Assembly: GCF_030272615.1 (NCBI RefSeq)
Contig: NC_081405.1
Span: 154,553,613 to 154,609,612, forward strand
DNA length: 56,000 nucleotides
Direction: 5' to 3'
Source: Cryptomeria japonica
Lineage: Eukaryota > Streptophyta > Pinopsida > Cupressales > Cupressaceae
Every line of letters begins with the position of its first letter. Position 1 is the first letter of the stretch. Made by a program: the position numbers and the translations under genes. This document shows, one piece after another, positions 1 through 11,779 of this stretch. A model generated the notes under the pieces. It saw only the letters and a list, made by a program, of their open reading frames with translations, was not told the DNA's origin and searched no databases.

Positions 1-600
1 CGTTGCATATTTGGAGCCTTGCTTCCTAGCTAGGCCAGAGCAGTTTCGGTGAGGGGATTTTGTCCTTGCAGTTCGGTAGGGAGAAAGAAACCCTAGCTCC
101 ATCTCATGGAGATTTTAAACAGCTCTGGAGCGCCATATGCAGAAAAATGAGTTAATATTATTAGAAATGACATTTACTTTTAAGATTCTTTTGAGTGTTT
201 AAACAAAGGTAGTGACAAGTTTTAATAATGAAGTCAATGCAATCTGTTTTGTTTTTAATAATTTTTTTTTATGTAGTTGTCTAAATTTATTTTTAAATTT
301 TTTGGCTAATATATGTATATATTTGCTATTTTTAAATGTTTTTCAAGAATGTAACTTACCACTTACTTTTTGCCATAACTTCCATAAACTAATTTTTACT
401 TTAGGATTAGGGTTAAATTTTGTTGTTTTAATTTTTTTAAAAAGAGAATGATGCCTATTTTTGCTAGATAAATTCATTTTAGATGTTTGGTAATAAGTTA
501 ATTTAGTTATTAATCAGATATAAGTGTAGCATGTTTTTTTACCATCTCTAATAGGTATAAATGTGTTTCTTATTTGAGTCCATGTTTCATCATGTCATGA
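1..600. other. Unassigned AT-rich stretch
   Basis: The first ~130 bases are relatively GC-rich and contain AAACCCTAG, a plant telo-box-like motif. The rest is T-rich with no convincing reading frame. A 79-codon open frame at 212-451 is an artefact of poly-T composition (mostly Phe and Leu). I see no gene here. Confidence 0.5.
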
Positions 601-621
601 GATACTCTCAATTTGACTTAG

Positions 622-2215
622 TTGAATTACAACTTTTACGCAAATGAAAGTGAAGGGGGAATCAACTATTTCAAATTATATCTTACAAAGTTGCTCAAAC
701 ATGATTTGACAGCTTGCAAGAGTTGTTTTGTTGATGTGACTCATCACACATTGTTGTCTCAAGGCATTTGTAAAAAGCAATGTGAAAAAGATAGACTACT
801 ATTGAATTGACAACATAATTATCTAACGATGCAACGGTTGAGTGGATAGGGAGGAAATTCTAGCATCAAGGCATAAATCTTCTATTAGCACACTATCTGC
901 CACACCCGCTACCACTTTCAACAACCTTATGCTAATGGGAGAACGATAATGCCTTTTTTACATTGTACACTACATCTAGATCTCAACCTTCATTAGAGGG
1001 TGTAGGATGGAAGAAAAATCTTCATTCACAGTCAAATAATGCAATAGAAAATTTTAAGTATTACTCAAGTATCTCATTCAATGTTTTTGGATCTGCTTAT
1101 TGGTAGGTCATGGTTGATGTGATTGCTATTATTAGTCTTGATTCCAAGACCACATCATATGAGAGACTCAAAATTTACTTGCTAAGAGAGGTGATGCCAA
1201 ATTTTATCGAGGTAGTCATTGGGCATTGCAAGTTGTGAAGAGTACAAGTTGCAAACATTGTGTCTAATGAGTGGATTAATAGAAAGAATTGTACATTGAT
1301 CAACTTTCTTGTTGTGTCAAAAGTGAGATTACCTTTCTAAAATCTATAGATGCATCAAATATAACAAAATCAACCTAGTTATTTTCATTATTTGATGAAG
1401 TTGTGATGGAGTTTTGGTCATAATGTGTAGTCTAATTTAATACTAATTGTGTAGTAAATTGTGTGGTGGGCAAACTTCTTATGGAACCCATTCGTAGCAA
1501 ATTGTTTTGATTTAAGCATTGAGAATATTAGAAAACTTCGTTGGATTAAATCCATAGTAGAGAGGGATATTTATCACCAAACTCATATAACCACAATAGT
1601 GTGTTGGGCATGATGGGATCCTTGTTGAGGTAAAGGAGCTTGCGAGACTAGGTGTGACAATGTCTATCACTAATTTTCTAGAAATTGTAGGATTTATGTA
1701 CCCAAAAGATGAATGTAAAACATATGTTTGTTTTATTAGAGTTGATACGGTGCTACTTTCTAGTTAGATAGGTGGGATCAACATTTCACATCTTGTGTTT
1801 GATGAGACATTTTGGATGAATAAATAAAATGTTGTGCAAAAAACATTATTGATTTGTAACCCATTTATGGCACACTACTATGATTTTACCGTTGAGAACA
1901 TTATAGAACTTGATTGGATTAAATCCATAGTAGAGAGAGGGACATTTATTACCAAACTCGTATAACCACACTAGTGTTGTAGGCAAGATGAGATCCTTTA
2001 TTGAGGTTAAGGAGCTTGTAAGACTAGATGCAACAATGTTTGTCTCTAATTTTCTAGCATTATGGAATTTATGTACCCAAAAGATGAACCTAAAACATAT
2101 CTTTGTTTCATCAGATTGGGGTAGAGTGTTACTTTTCTAATTAGATGGATAGGATGAATATCTCACATCTTGTGTTTAATAAGATAGTTTGGACAAATGC
2201 ATAAAAAATTATCCA
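622..2215 (+). pseudogene. Decayed hAT transposase (BED finger + DUF659 type)
   Basis: Broken remnant of a plant hAT-superfamily transposase gene. At about 650-750 the frame reads GGINYFKLYLTKLLKHDLTA, resembling the C-terminal half of plant BED-type zinc fingers (GGI..F..HL....HD...C). At about 1170-1380 it reads LLREVMPNFIE and then NEWINRKNCTLINFLVV, the DUF659 signature (usually SDGW.D.....LINF). At about 1395-1650 the frame resembles the region with a second catalytic Asp, then a WIKSIVER segment. Many stops and frameshifts interrupt it and the C-terminal dimerisation domain is not visible, so the copy is dead. No terminal inverted repeats were recognised. Family assignment rests on the motif series, not on any intact domain. 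Confidence 0.7.
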
Positions 2216-2218
2216 AAA
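1485..2218 (+). repeat. Tandem duplication, period ~373 bp, two copies
   Basis: The segment from AACCCATTCGTAGCAA (about 1485-1845) recurs as a diverged copy at about 1858-2218. Shared landmarks are TTGGATTAAATCCATAGTAG (1541 and 1914), TATGTACCCAAAAGATGAA and TCTCACATCTTGTGTTT. The duplication lies inside the hAT remnant, so the part after DUF659 is present twice. The copies differ at many positions, so the duplication is old. Confidence 0.8.
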
Positions 2219-2540
2219 TTGAGAGCCTTGGGTCAAAGTGTTGTGATTGGTCAATGGAGAAATACCCCCCATGAAAACCTGAGTGCAAAAAACTACCTAT
2301 ATGAAAACATTTCATAGAGTTTGTGGGACTTGTGTCTTACATCACTAATAGGTATAACCATTCCACAAGAGTTGAGTGAGGCACAAAAGGCCGTGAGTTT
2401 TCCATCACTATTAGATTTTATGAGAAAAACCTTGGGATGGGCTACCTAGGGTATAAAATAATATTTTATTTTCAAAGCTAAACAGGTACTATAAAAACTT
2501 TGCCTATGGAGAACCTAAGGAACTAGTGGAGCAGGTGTTA
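2219..2540. other. Unassigned spacer before the Gypsy element
   Basis: AT-rich sequence without a supportable frame. It is probably continuing decay of the flanking DNA into which the Gypsy element inserted. Confidence 0.4.
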
Positions 2541-2545
2541 GATAT
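2541..2545. other. Left target-site duplication GATAT
   Basis: Five bases directly before the 5' LTR, repeated exactly at 8961-8965 after the 3' LTR. The perfect match fixes both ends of the Gypsy element. Confidence 0.9.
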
Positions 2546-3390
2546 TGATGCATGAGCATCCCCAGTTCATTGCAATCTTGCATCAACCAAAAACATTTTC
2601 CTTTCTGTTTGTTTTCTGTTTGCAGTTTCAGTTTTCCTTTCTGTGTGTCACGGTTTTGGCTTACCGGATCCTGTGGAGTTGGATTCTACTTGAAAACTTG
2701 ATCACCTTTCTTGCTTCCAGACCGCATCTCATTTGGATCATTTTTCGGCAAGATATCGCTATCGGTTTCCTTGACAGTTTCTTGTTACCAGTTGTTCCTT
2801 TGTTACCAATTGCCTGAGACCTATTCTAGTGATCTACCGGAACCTATTCCGAAGCTTGCGGAGCCTTGGGCGTTGATTCCGATGTTCCTTGGTGTGTGGC
2901 TGACCTTTTCTTGCGATCTACATTTCATCCTTTGGATTTTTCGTAGGAATCTCTTGGCAGAGGCCGACCTTGTTTATTTTGCACGTTAGGTCTTGTTCTT
3001 TAGGTTTTGATCCCTTTTTGGGCCGACTGGATCCTTTGGATCGATATACATATTTGTAATTACACATTAGAATGTACTAAAAGAGAATCAACCAGAGAAT
3101 CAGGTAGCTAGACTGTGCGTGGAAGATCAATCAGAGAATCAAGTAGCTAGACTTTACCTAGAAGATAGATCATAAGGTTCAAGGTCCTGGTTGTAACCTA
3201 TTCTACCAAGCCTGTGAACCGGTATGTTGTAACCTGGTTGTTACCAGTTGGATGTAATCGAATTTCGTGCAATAAATCAATCTGTTCTGCATTGCCTCCA
3301 TCATATGTTTGTGTTTTGTTGTGTTTACTCTTGCTAACCGATCCGAGTTGATCTCTTTGAGGTCCCTCCTCAACGGTGGCTGCTTCAAGT
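2546..3390 (+). repeat. 5' LTR of the Gypsy element
   Basis: About 845 bp, TG...CA ends. It matches 8188-8960 along its length (for example GCATCAACCAAAAACATTTT near both starts and TCTGTTCTGCATTGCCTCCA near both ends). It is about 70 bp longer than the 3' LTR because of small indels, including a partial repeat of an AGAGAATCA...GTAGCTAGACT block at 3085-3150. Confidence 0.92.
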
Positions 3391-3392
3391 GG

Positions 3393-3405
3393 TATCAAAG
3401 TGATG
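3393..3405 (+). other. Primer binding site, tRNA-iMet type
   Basis: TGGTATCAAAGTG two bases after the LTR closely matches the complement of the plant initiator tRNA-Met 3' end (usual element form TGGTATCAGAGC). Confidence 0.85.
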
Positions 3406-3693
3406 TTTTGTTCCAGAGGTTGTGCGTCTTGAAATTTTGTTGTAGGGTGGCGGATTGCGGATCCAACCTGCAACTGCAGAGGACTAGCGCGAAGAGGAGC
3501 TAGGAATGGTGGAGTGCATGGGAATGCAAACCCTGTTGTGATGGAGATGTTGCGAGGAATAGCAGCTTGGTTAGAAGATGTGGAAACAACGGGCAGAGAA
3601 GAGGCCAACATATTGAAGATATAAGTGAAGATGATGGAGAAGAAGCCCTGGCTATAATAAGAAAACCTACGGGCAGTTGATCCGGATTAGGAA

Positions 3694-4524
3694 ATGTTTT
3701 TGAGGGTTCTGAGTAGGGCGAATAGTAAACTTCATTTTACCCCACCGGAATATGATGAGAAGTTAGATTCAGTTGAATTGATGAATTAGATCTCAAAGAT
3801 GGATAAGTATTTCAATTTTGAAAACACTGCAGAAGAGAGAAATGTGAAATATGCCTATACCCGGTTGAAAGGTCATGCATCTCTTTGGTGGGAGCATTTG
3901 CAAGTTGATAGACATAGAAGAGGTAAAGAGAAGATTAAGACATTGAATCAGATGATTGCTAAGTTGAAATCGAAGTTTGTGCCAGTGAATTATCAAGTGG
4001 ATTTGTTTTGGAAGTTGTAGAATTTGAGACAGTAGGAATCTAGTGTGAAGGAGTACACCAAAGCATTTTACAAGTTGAATATCAGATCCGGACATGTTGA
4101 TGATGAAGTTGAACAAGTTGCAAGATATTTGAATGGATTGCGAATGTCTATACAAGATGAATTTAGTATGATCAAATTGAAGAGTGTTGAGCAGGCTTAC
4201 CAGTATGCCCTTAATGCAGAAGAGAAGTTAAACAAAAGACATGAGCAGAGACAGAGAGGTAGAGGTGGAAGGTTTATCGGAGGAAGATATCAAGGAGGAA
4301 GATGATATATCGGAGGAAGAGGAACCAATATAGATTAGTGCAAGGACAAGGAAGTGAGCAAAGAAGGTAATTCATACCAGAAGGATGATAGAAATTTCTA
4401 TCGGAGGAGAGAACCAGATGGTTACCGGAATTAGAACTTTGGAAGACAAGAGAAGAGGACATTCAGAGGAACCCTCTTTAAGTGTGGAGGAGGACATCGT
4501 GCATTCGAGTGTAGGAAGACATAA
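3694..4524 (+). pseudogene. Gypsy gag (capsid and zinc knuckle), broken
   Basis: The frame opens at ATG 3694. The Gypsy gag hallmark is visible at about 3799-3905: KMDKYFNFENTAEERNVKYA, then LKGHASLWWEHLQ. It continues through a helical capsid domain to an RG-rich linker (about 4250-4320) and a zinc-knuckle remnant FKCGGGHRAFEC near 4480. That knuckle has lost its first Cys (Leu there) and is one residue short before the His. In-frame stops at about 3787, 4018, 4033 and 4303 mostly sit where Trp or Gln would be expected. In an active element the product would form the capsid and bind RNA; here it cannot be made. Confidence 0.88.
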
Positions 4525-4938
4525 ATTACTGAAAGAGAAGCAGTAGTGGAAGAAAACTCCACCAGATCAGACAACAAACCAAAAGATGAAGAACTGTTGA
4601 TTATGAGGAGAGCTTTGTGTCATATCAGAGGAGATGAAGAGCCCTTGCAGAGGAAGAATCTATTGAAGACAAGATGTAAGGTATCTAGTAAGTGTTGTAA
4701 AGTTGTTATTGATAGTGGTAGTTCAGATAATCTTGCTTCAGAAGAGATGGTGAATAAGTTGAAATTGGAGAGATTGAAACACCCTAAGCCTTATCAGATA
4801 GCATGGATTCAGGATGAACATAAGTTGTTAGTAAATGAACAATGTTTGGTGAAATTGAAAATTGAGAATTTTCATGATGAACTCTTGTGCGATATTATGC
4901 CTATGGATATTTGTCATATTTTGTTGGGAAGGTCTTGA
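4525..4938 (+). pseudogene. Gypsy aspartic protease, broken
   Basis: Same frame as gag. The retropepsin active-site triad is seen as VVIDSGSSDNLAS (about 4702-4740), preceded by a short helix-rich segment. The frame ends at a TGA (4936-4938) after CHILLGR, where family members continue with a Trp. The next recognisable domain is in another frame, so the polyprotein is cut here. Confidence 0.85.
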
Positions 4939-5199
4939 CAGTTTGATAAGAAGGCAGTACATGATGGGAGGAAGAATACATACACTATTGTGGCCAATGG
5001 GATCAAGCAAATCTTGTTGGCTTTGGAGGAACCTTTGAAGAATGAAGTTTGTACGAATGGTAGAATCTATTTGGTAAATGGAAGGAAATTCTTGGATGGA
5101 CTGTGACATGAGAATGTGTGCTTTGCCTTAATTCCTAAGAAGACTGAGAGACTGGAACCAGAAGGAGGACACTTGGAAGAGATAAGAGACTGTGAAAAA

Positions 5200-6140
5200 A
5201 TATGAAGACATCATTTCAGATAATGTGCTTGATGGATTGCCACTTGTTAGAAGTATTAGCCATTGCATGGACTTGGTTCCCGGAGCTAGTTTGCCTAACA
5301 AAGCTGCACACTAGTTGACACCGACAAAGAATGAAGAACTTAATAGACAAGTGCATGAGTTGTTGAAGAAAGGTTTGATCAGGGAAAGTTTGAGCCCTTG
5401 TGCAGTACCAACAATATTAGCTCCTAAGAAGAATGGAGAATGGAGGATGTGTACCGATTCAAGAGAAATAAACAAGATCACAATGAAATATCAGTTTCCT
5501 TTGCCTAGGATGGATGACATAATGGAATGTTTGAGTGGAGCTAGATAATTTACAAAGATATATTTAAAGAGTGGATATCATTAGATCGGGATCAGAGAAG
5601 GTGATGAGTGAAAGACAACATTTAAGACACATGAAGGGTTGTATGACTAGTTGGTGATGCCTTTTGGATTGACTAATGCATCGAGTACTTTCATGAGGCT
5701 GATGAATGATGTATTGAAGAAATTCTTGGGTAAGTTTTTTATTGTGTATTTGGATAACATTTTGATTTTCAATAAGACAAAAGAGGAGCATTTGTTGTAG
5801 TTTAGACAAGTTTTGTAGAGATTGAGAGAAGAGAAGTTGTTGATCAATATCAAGAAGTGTACTTTCATGAAGGATGAGTTAGTTTATTTGGGATTTGTGA
5901 TATCTGACGATGGTTTGAAGATGGACCCAGAGAAAGTGAAAACAATTGTTGAGTGGCCTACATTGGAAAGCAATGGAGAGGTAAGATCATTTCATGGATT
6001 GGCTAGTTTTTATCGGAAGTTTATCAAGAATTTCAGTTCAATTTGTAACCCTATGACTAAGACCATGAGAGGAGATCATAAGGAATTCAAGTGGACCACT
6101 GGAGCAAACAAAAGTTTTGAATTGTTGAAGCAAAAAGTGA
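5200..6140 (+). pseudogene. Gypsy reverse transcriptase, broken, YLDN active site
   Basis: RT fingers and palm are readable in order. RESLSPCAVPTILAPKKNGE and WRMCTDSREINKIT lie at about 5385-5480, then [32 protein letters not shown] (about 5650-5695) and [10 protein letters not shown] (about 5742-5770). The catalytic motif should be YLDD; the second Asp is Asn, which alone should abolish polymerisation. Stops at about 5546, 5582, 5609, 5648, 5798 and 5816 fall at Gln or Trp positions. The thumb continues to about 6140. Confidence 0.9.
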
Positions 6141-6144
6141 CTGA

Positions 6145-6520
6145 GTGCCCATGTTAGCTTTACCAGATTTCAATAAAGTATTTCAAGTGGATTGCGATGC
6201 AAGTGGAACAACAATAGGAGCAATCCCGAGTCAAGAAGGAAGAGCAGTAGCCTATTTTAGTAAGAAACTGAATGATGCTCGAAGGAGATATTTAGTGTAT
6301 GATCAAGAGTTTTATGCCATAGTTCAAGCCTTGAAGAAGTGGAGACATTACTTATTGCCTAAGGAGTTTGTGTTGTATACAGATCATTAAGCTTTGATGT
6401 ATTTGAATAGTCAGAGTAAGTTGAATCAGAGACATATGAGATGGGTAGAATTCTTGTAGAGTTACACCTTTGTGTTGAAGCATAGAAGTGGAAATTTAAC
6501 AAAGTTGCTGATGCATTGAG
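6145..6520 (+). pseudogene. Gypsy RNase H, broken
   Basis: Reads [15 protein letters not shown], then [20 protein letters not shown] and FVLYTDH followed by a stop. These are the usual Ty3/Gypsy RNase H blocks (DASG, the E of YDQEFYAIV, and TDH). It is in a different frame from the RT; the junction is at about 6130-6150. Frame continues beyond TAA at 6388-6390 and shifts near 6500. Confidence 0.88.
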
Positions 6521-6669
6521 TAGGAGAAGGAATTTGCTGACAAAGATGAGAGTGATAGTATTAGGATTTGCAGATTTGAAGACCTTGTATGATGATGACC
6601 CGAATTTTGCAAAACCTTGGAAAGCATGTAGAGAACCGTTTATGGTAGACATAAGAAAATGGTTGGATT

Positions 6670-7970
6670 ATTTCATTCAGGATGACATGTTATTCAGAGG
6701 AGTTTAGTTGTGCATACCTAAGAGTTCTATGAGCGAGAATCTGATAAAGGAGAAACACAGTGGAGGATTAGCTGAACATTTTGGCATTGACAAAACAATA
6801 GCATTGGTGAGTGGGCAATACTTTTGGCCTGCAGATTCACAAGGATGTTAAGAGATGTGTGAAAAGTTGTAGAGTTTGTAAAGTTGCAAAAGGTAGTAGT
6901 CAAAATGTGGGATTGTATAAACCTTTGACAATACTGGTAAGACCTTGGGAGGATATAAGAATGGATTTTGTACTTGGACTGCCTAAGACACTGAGAGAGA
7001 ATGATTCTATATTTGTGGTAGTGGATAGATTCTCGAAGATGACTCATTTCATACCTTGTAAGAAGACATTAGATGCATTGCATGTAGCAAACCTATTTTC
7101 AAAGAAATGGTGAGATTGCATGGATTACCTAAGAGCATAGTTTCAGATAGAGATACTAAATTTGTTGGCTATTTTTTGAGAACACTTTGGAAGAAGATGA
7201 AGACATATTTGAAGTTCAGTTCTACTTTTTATCCACAGACTGATGGAGAGACAAAAATTTTTAACCAGAGTTTGGGAAATTTGTTGAGATGTTTAGTGGG
7301 AGATAAAAACGGAAGTTGGGATTTGATTCTTGCACAAGAAGAGTTTGCCTACAATAATTCAGTGAATAGAAGTATAAAAAAAACACCTTTTGAGATTGTT
7401 ACCAGAGTGCATCCTAGAGGAATATCATAATTGTGAGACATTAGCAGATAAGACCGAAAGTTGGGATTTGATTCTTGCACAAGCAGAGTTTGCCTACAAC
7501 AATTCAGTGAATAGAAGTACCGAAAAAACACCTTTTGAGATTGTTACCGGAGTGCATCCTAGAGGAATATCAGAATTGCAAGACCTTAATAGTGAAGACC
7601 AGAGGAGTTCAGAAGTAGAAGACTTTACAGATCACACGACATCATTGCATATTTAGGTTAAGCAGTATTTGGAAGACATGAACAACAAGTATAAGGAAAA
7701 GGCAGATGAGAATAAAAGACACAAGGAATTTGAAGTTGGCGATGGAGTGATGGTATATACGAGGAAAGAGAGATTCCTAGTTGGAACTTATAACAAATTG
7801 TGGATGAAGAAGTTTGGACCTTGCAGGATTTTTAGGAAGTTCAGTTCTGGAAATGCATATGAAGTGGATTTATCAGATAGTCTAACTATTTCACCTATAT
7901 TCAACATTGCAGATCTTCATGAGCACCATGAACCAAAATTCAGTGAAGATAGTGTTGCGGACTTGAAGAA
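6670..7970 (+). pseudogene. Gypsy integrase, broken
   Basis: The zinc-binding HHCC domain is visible as HSGGLAEHFGIDKT (about 6759-6800) and CRVCK (about 6871). The rve core follows with MDFVLGLPKT (about 6961), SDRDTKFVGYF (about 7140) and TDGETKIFNQSLGN (about 7240). The usual motif at the last site is TDGQTE, so the catalytic Glu is replaced by Lys. Two frame changes (near 7105 and 7390) and a 145-bp internal duplication break it. The C-terminal part (about 7670-7970) has a Lys/Glu-rich stretch and FGPCRIFRKFSSGNAYEVDL, the usual integrase tail before the chromodomain. Confidence 0.88.
7311..7582 (+). repeat. 145-bp tandem duplication inside integrase
   Basis: AGTTGGGATTTGATTCTTGC at 7314 recurs at 7459, and the following ~120 bases match closely through GAGGAATATCA. 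The first copy differs from the second at a handful of sites. The repeat inserts an extra piece of integrase core (QEEFAYNNSVNRS... and QAEFAYNNSVNRS...). Confidence 0.9.
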
Positions 7971-8157
7971 ATAGTTCCCCAGAAGGAACTAGATCAAATT
8001 GAAGAGATTTTGGGCAATAGGACCGGGTGTAGTACTTGGAGCAGTTATTATAAAGAATATCTTGTGAAGTGGAAGGATAGACTAGTTGAAGATTCATCTT
8101 GGATTTCTCAGGTAGAGGTAGACCGCCTTGGTTTCCCTTTGACTTCGACAAAGTGAG
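7968..8157 (+). pseudogene. Chromodomain at the end of Gypsy pol
   Basis: In a frame shifted from the preceding integrase tail, the sequence reads EIVPQKELDQIEEIL, then YYKEYLVKWKDRLVEDSSWI and ends at TGA 8155-8157. The pattern of a beta strand with YLVKWK, an acidic turn, SSW and an alpha helix is typical of chromovirus chromodomains. These direct integration to particular chromatin. This segment is itself uninterrupted. Confidence 0.85.
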
Positions 8158-8187
8158 AGACTCACTTTTTCAATAACCCCAAATGTC

Positions 8188-8960
8188 TGATGCAGGAGAA
8201 TCCCCGGTTCATTGCAATCTTGCATCAACCAAAAACATTTTCCTTTCTATTTGTTTTTTGTTTGCAGTTTTTGTTTTCCTTTTTGTGTGTCCCAGTTTTG
8301 GCTCACTATATCCTATGGAGTTGGATTCTACTTGAAGACTTGATCATCTTTCTTTCTTCCAGACCGTATCGCATTTGGATCATTTTCCGACAAGATATTG
8401 CTACCAGTTTTCTTGACAATTTCTTGTTACCGATTGCCTGAGACCTATTATGGTGATCTACCGAAACCTATTCTGAATCTTGCGAAGCATTGGGCATTGA
8501 TTCCGATGTTCCTTGGCATGTGGTCGACCTTTTCGCATGATCTACGTTTCATCCTTTGGATTTTCTGGAGGAATCTCTTGGCAGAGGCCAACCTTGTTTA
8601 TTTTGCACGTTAGGTCTTGTTCTTCGGTTTTTGATCCCTTTTTGGGCCGATTGGATCGTTTGGATCGATATATATATATATAATTACGCATTAGAATGTA
8701 ATCAAGGAGAATCAAGTAGCTAGACTATGCATAGAAGATAGATCATAAGGTTCAAGGTCCCGATTGTGACCTATTCTACCAGGCCTGTGAGCCTGCATGT
8801 TGTAACCCGGTTGTTACCGGTTGGATGTAATCAAATTTCATACATAAATCAATCTGTTCTGCATTGCCTCCATCATATCTTTGTGTTTTTGTTGTGTTTA
8901 CTCTTGCTGACTGGTCCAGATTGATCTCTTTGAGGTCCCTCGTCATCGGTGACTACTTCA
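8188..8960 (+). repeat. 3' LTR of the Gypsy element
   Basis: About 773 bp, starts TGATGCAGGAGAATCCCC and ends GACTACTTCA, followed at once by the target duplication GATAT. A TATATATATATA run sits at about 8671-8682. No clean polypurine tract is visible immediately upstream. Confidence 0.92.
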
Positions 8961-8965
8961 GATAT

Positions 8966-10868
8966 GGAGTACAATTTTTGTTGAAAGGGCCTCAAATATT
9001 TGTAGATAGTAGACCTTACAAATACGAGTGTATATAATGATATGATTGATATAATGAAATAATATCTAGGAATGGTATGATGAAAGGGCATCACATAAGT
9101 GTGGGAGTGGAGCTAATTGGTTATTAAACTCTTAGATAAAGTGGTGCATTTGCAAGAACAACATTGGTTGTGCACACTAGAAGATAGAAGGTGTAGGAAC
9201 GTGCAAAGTGAATCAAAGGACTAAGGATAAGATAATGGTGGTACAACACTATGGAAGAATGAAATTTGAGAGTACATTTAAGTTTCAACCATAGGAGAAG
9301 AAGGTAGCAAGAGAGGTACAATAAAAATTAGCTACATGAGAATATCACTAGTAAAGAATGTTGAGGGTTAGTTAAAATCATCAAAGGAAGAAGTCCTCAT
9401 GGAGGGTACATAAAATGAAGAGGTGGATAAATTGTTTCTATAAGCATCAAGAAAGGCGCAAGATGGAGTGTGCATGTGGGTAGACAATGCTAGTGTTAAG
9501 AATGAGACCCATGGGAGTCTTAAGGAAGAGCATGCAAGTGATGATTATATGATAGCAGAAGAGTAATTGATAGAATAATGACATAAGGGGAGCATAAAAA
9601 TACCCAAAAGAAGACCCTATGAAGAGATAATGAAAAGAAGAATAGAGTGCAAGGGGAGTACATATCTTGGTGTATTAGGATGTTAGGTCAAGGTGGATTG
9701 AAACCTATGCAAGGAAGAAAAGGGGTGAAAATTCTAGGGAAGAATGAGTGGCAACCTAAATATATGTAAGTTTAGGTTGGGTACCATAGACAAAACATAA
9801 TGGAAAAGGATGATTTGTAATTACAAAAAGGTTATAGAAAGAAGAATAGAAGAAAGGTAGACATGTTAGAATGTCGACATAAAGTAGGAGAGACAACTAA
9901 GACTATTTTACTAAACAATATCAATGAAGGTACTAGGTTACTCATTTATATTCGTAAGTAGGGCATCACACTATTTCCTACATGGGTAATTTAACACAAG
10001 AATATCCTAGATGAATGCAAAATTATACATGCACATTAGAGAAATTATTTCAAGATCCTTAGGGTTGCGGCACTCAGAACATGTGCACAAAGGATGCATG
10101 GTATAGAGGAATGATGATGCACACATGGTAAGAAAGCATGGAGTAAAGGAGAAGAAAATGTGTTAAGTGGGACACATGAATGTGAAAACAATACACTTTG
10201 GGATGAGATCACATGAAATGTGCTAAGGAATACTACAAACATAAAGATGTATACCATAAAGAGGAATGATGAACATGCCTAAGAACAAATTAGGTCCTTA
10301 GTTCTTAATAAAGATAACTAGAGCAGTATAAATAGCCAAAACAAGTTATTGGGTGTCAACATTTAAGTCCATTATAACTCTAAAAAAAATAATAAGCTTT
10401 AATATTACAAGGAGCTTCACAAATAGCAAGAATGGCTTTCTGAAATTGGGCCAATGATGTTGACTCACATAAGATCGATGGAGACTCAAAAAAATGGAAA
10501 GTCTTAAGAAAAACCAAATGCTGCTACAAAAGATAGAAAAAGGATCCACCTATACTCAAACTACCAAATCAGGAGCATACCATCCATTCGTTATTCTTTG
10601 TGGACGATCCTCCATCAAATCGAAGAGGTATAGAATTTCATGTCCCTGAGAAAAGTTGAGGCCGACCCATCAACTAATGCGAGGAGCCAATCAAAACAAA
10701 CCTTTGCCCAAAATACTAGCCTCAAAAGCAATATAAACCTGCCAATAATTAGTGCAAGATGATTTTGGCATGGGCTTCACAAAAAGATCAAACAATGCAC
10801 TAGGCCGAAGAAAAAAAACAATGCCAAATTAGTATAAAAACTTGTCAACCACAAGATCTAAGGGTTGG
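8966..10868. other. Unassigned intergenic or decayed sequence
   Basis: No supportable gene. The plus strand from about 8990 to 9890 is strikingly A+G-rich; further on the sequence is ordinary AT-rich. Short open frames on the minus strand (for example 10045-10257) lack family motifs. The 3' LTR of the neighbouring Copia element would be expected at the right side of this stretch and is not recognisable. Confidence 0.5.
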
Positions 10869-11300
10869 CTAAGTTTGAGTACACTGCCAAATGCCAAATG
10901 TTGTTCTGTGCAACACCAGCTTATCCCTAAAGAATAAAAACTTACTCTTTATCAAGGCCTTGGTCAAGATATTTTCTATTTGTTTGTCCATAGGAATGTA
11001 TTGTAGCTTCACTCTCCCCTTCTCCACACAATATCTGATGAAGTGGTACTTGATCTCAATATGCTTTGACTTGTCATGAAACACTGGATTTTCAAAGAGT
11101 TTGATACAACTCTGATTATCATAGTAAATGATTGTAGGATCTAGCTCTTGATCAAAGATCCCAGCTAGAAGTTTTTGAAGCCAGATAGCCTCACATGTAG
11201 CCATAGTGGCTACCATATACTCGGCCTCTGTAGAACTCAGTGCATGAGTTCTATTTCCTATCATACCAAGAGACTGCTCCTAACCCCAAACTGAAACTAC
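10869..11300 (-). pseudogene. Copia 1 RNase H
   Basis: A 131-codon open frame (11264-10869) contains the Copia RNase H blocks in order: ALSSTEAEYMVA, ATCEAIWLQKLL, IIYYDNQSCIKL, HDKSKHIEIKYHFIRYCVEK and ENILTKALIK. Near-canonical motifs and normal spacing make the call safe. The frame is open here but is detached from the RT upstream by lesions. Confidence 0.9.
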
Positions 11301-11779
11301 ACCTTGAAGTGCTCTTCCTATCAAATGTACCGCTTGCCCAATTTGCAGTGGTGAACCCCTTGAGCTTCACTCCATCTTGCTAGATATGTTTTAGCCCATA
11401 ATAAATTATGCCTAAAAGATACCTCAAAACATGATTCACAACTATCCAATGCACATATTTAGGTTCCACCATAAACTGACTTAGTGAGTTCATTGCAAAA
11501 CAAATTTCTAGCCTAGTGTTGACCAAATAATTAAGAGAGTCTATCAACTTTCTATATAAAGTGGGTCCACTACCTCTAATTTGGAAGCATCAATCTTCTT
11601 CGAGTTGGTCACAAGTGGTGTGGACATGGGCTTACATTCTTCCATGTTGAATCACTTCAAAATATCAATTACATACTTCAATTGTCCAAGGAAGATCTCT
11701 CCCTCTTTCTACCACAACTGCAATACTAGAAAGCGGTGCATCAATCCCAAGTCCTTCATCTCAAACTCTCCTACAATAT

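Larger units (their letters stand above)
2546..8960 (+). mobile_element. Ty3/Gypsy LTR retrotransposon (chromovirus), inactive, full length
   Basis: Full-length element of about 6.4 kb. Two similar LTRs begin TGATGCA and end CTTCA. A perfect 5-bp target duplication, GATAT, lies immediately outside at 2541-2545 and 8961-8965. A primer binding site of initiator tRNA-Met type follows the 5' LTR. Internal order is gag, protease, reverse transcriptase, RNase H, integrase, chromodomain, which is Ty3/Gypsy order; the terminal chromodomain makes it a chromovirus. The coding region changes frame at least five times and has many in-frame stops. The RT motif is YLDN instead of the usual YLDD and the integrase glutamate is Lys. 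It cannot be autonomous. Confidence 0.95.

Noticed and set aside
3198-3611. 137-codon minus-strand open frame across the Gypsy 5' LTR and leader
   Set aside because: It crosses the LTR end and PBS, has no domain, and is not conserved in the 3' LTR.
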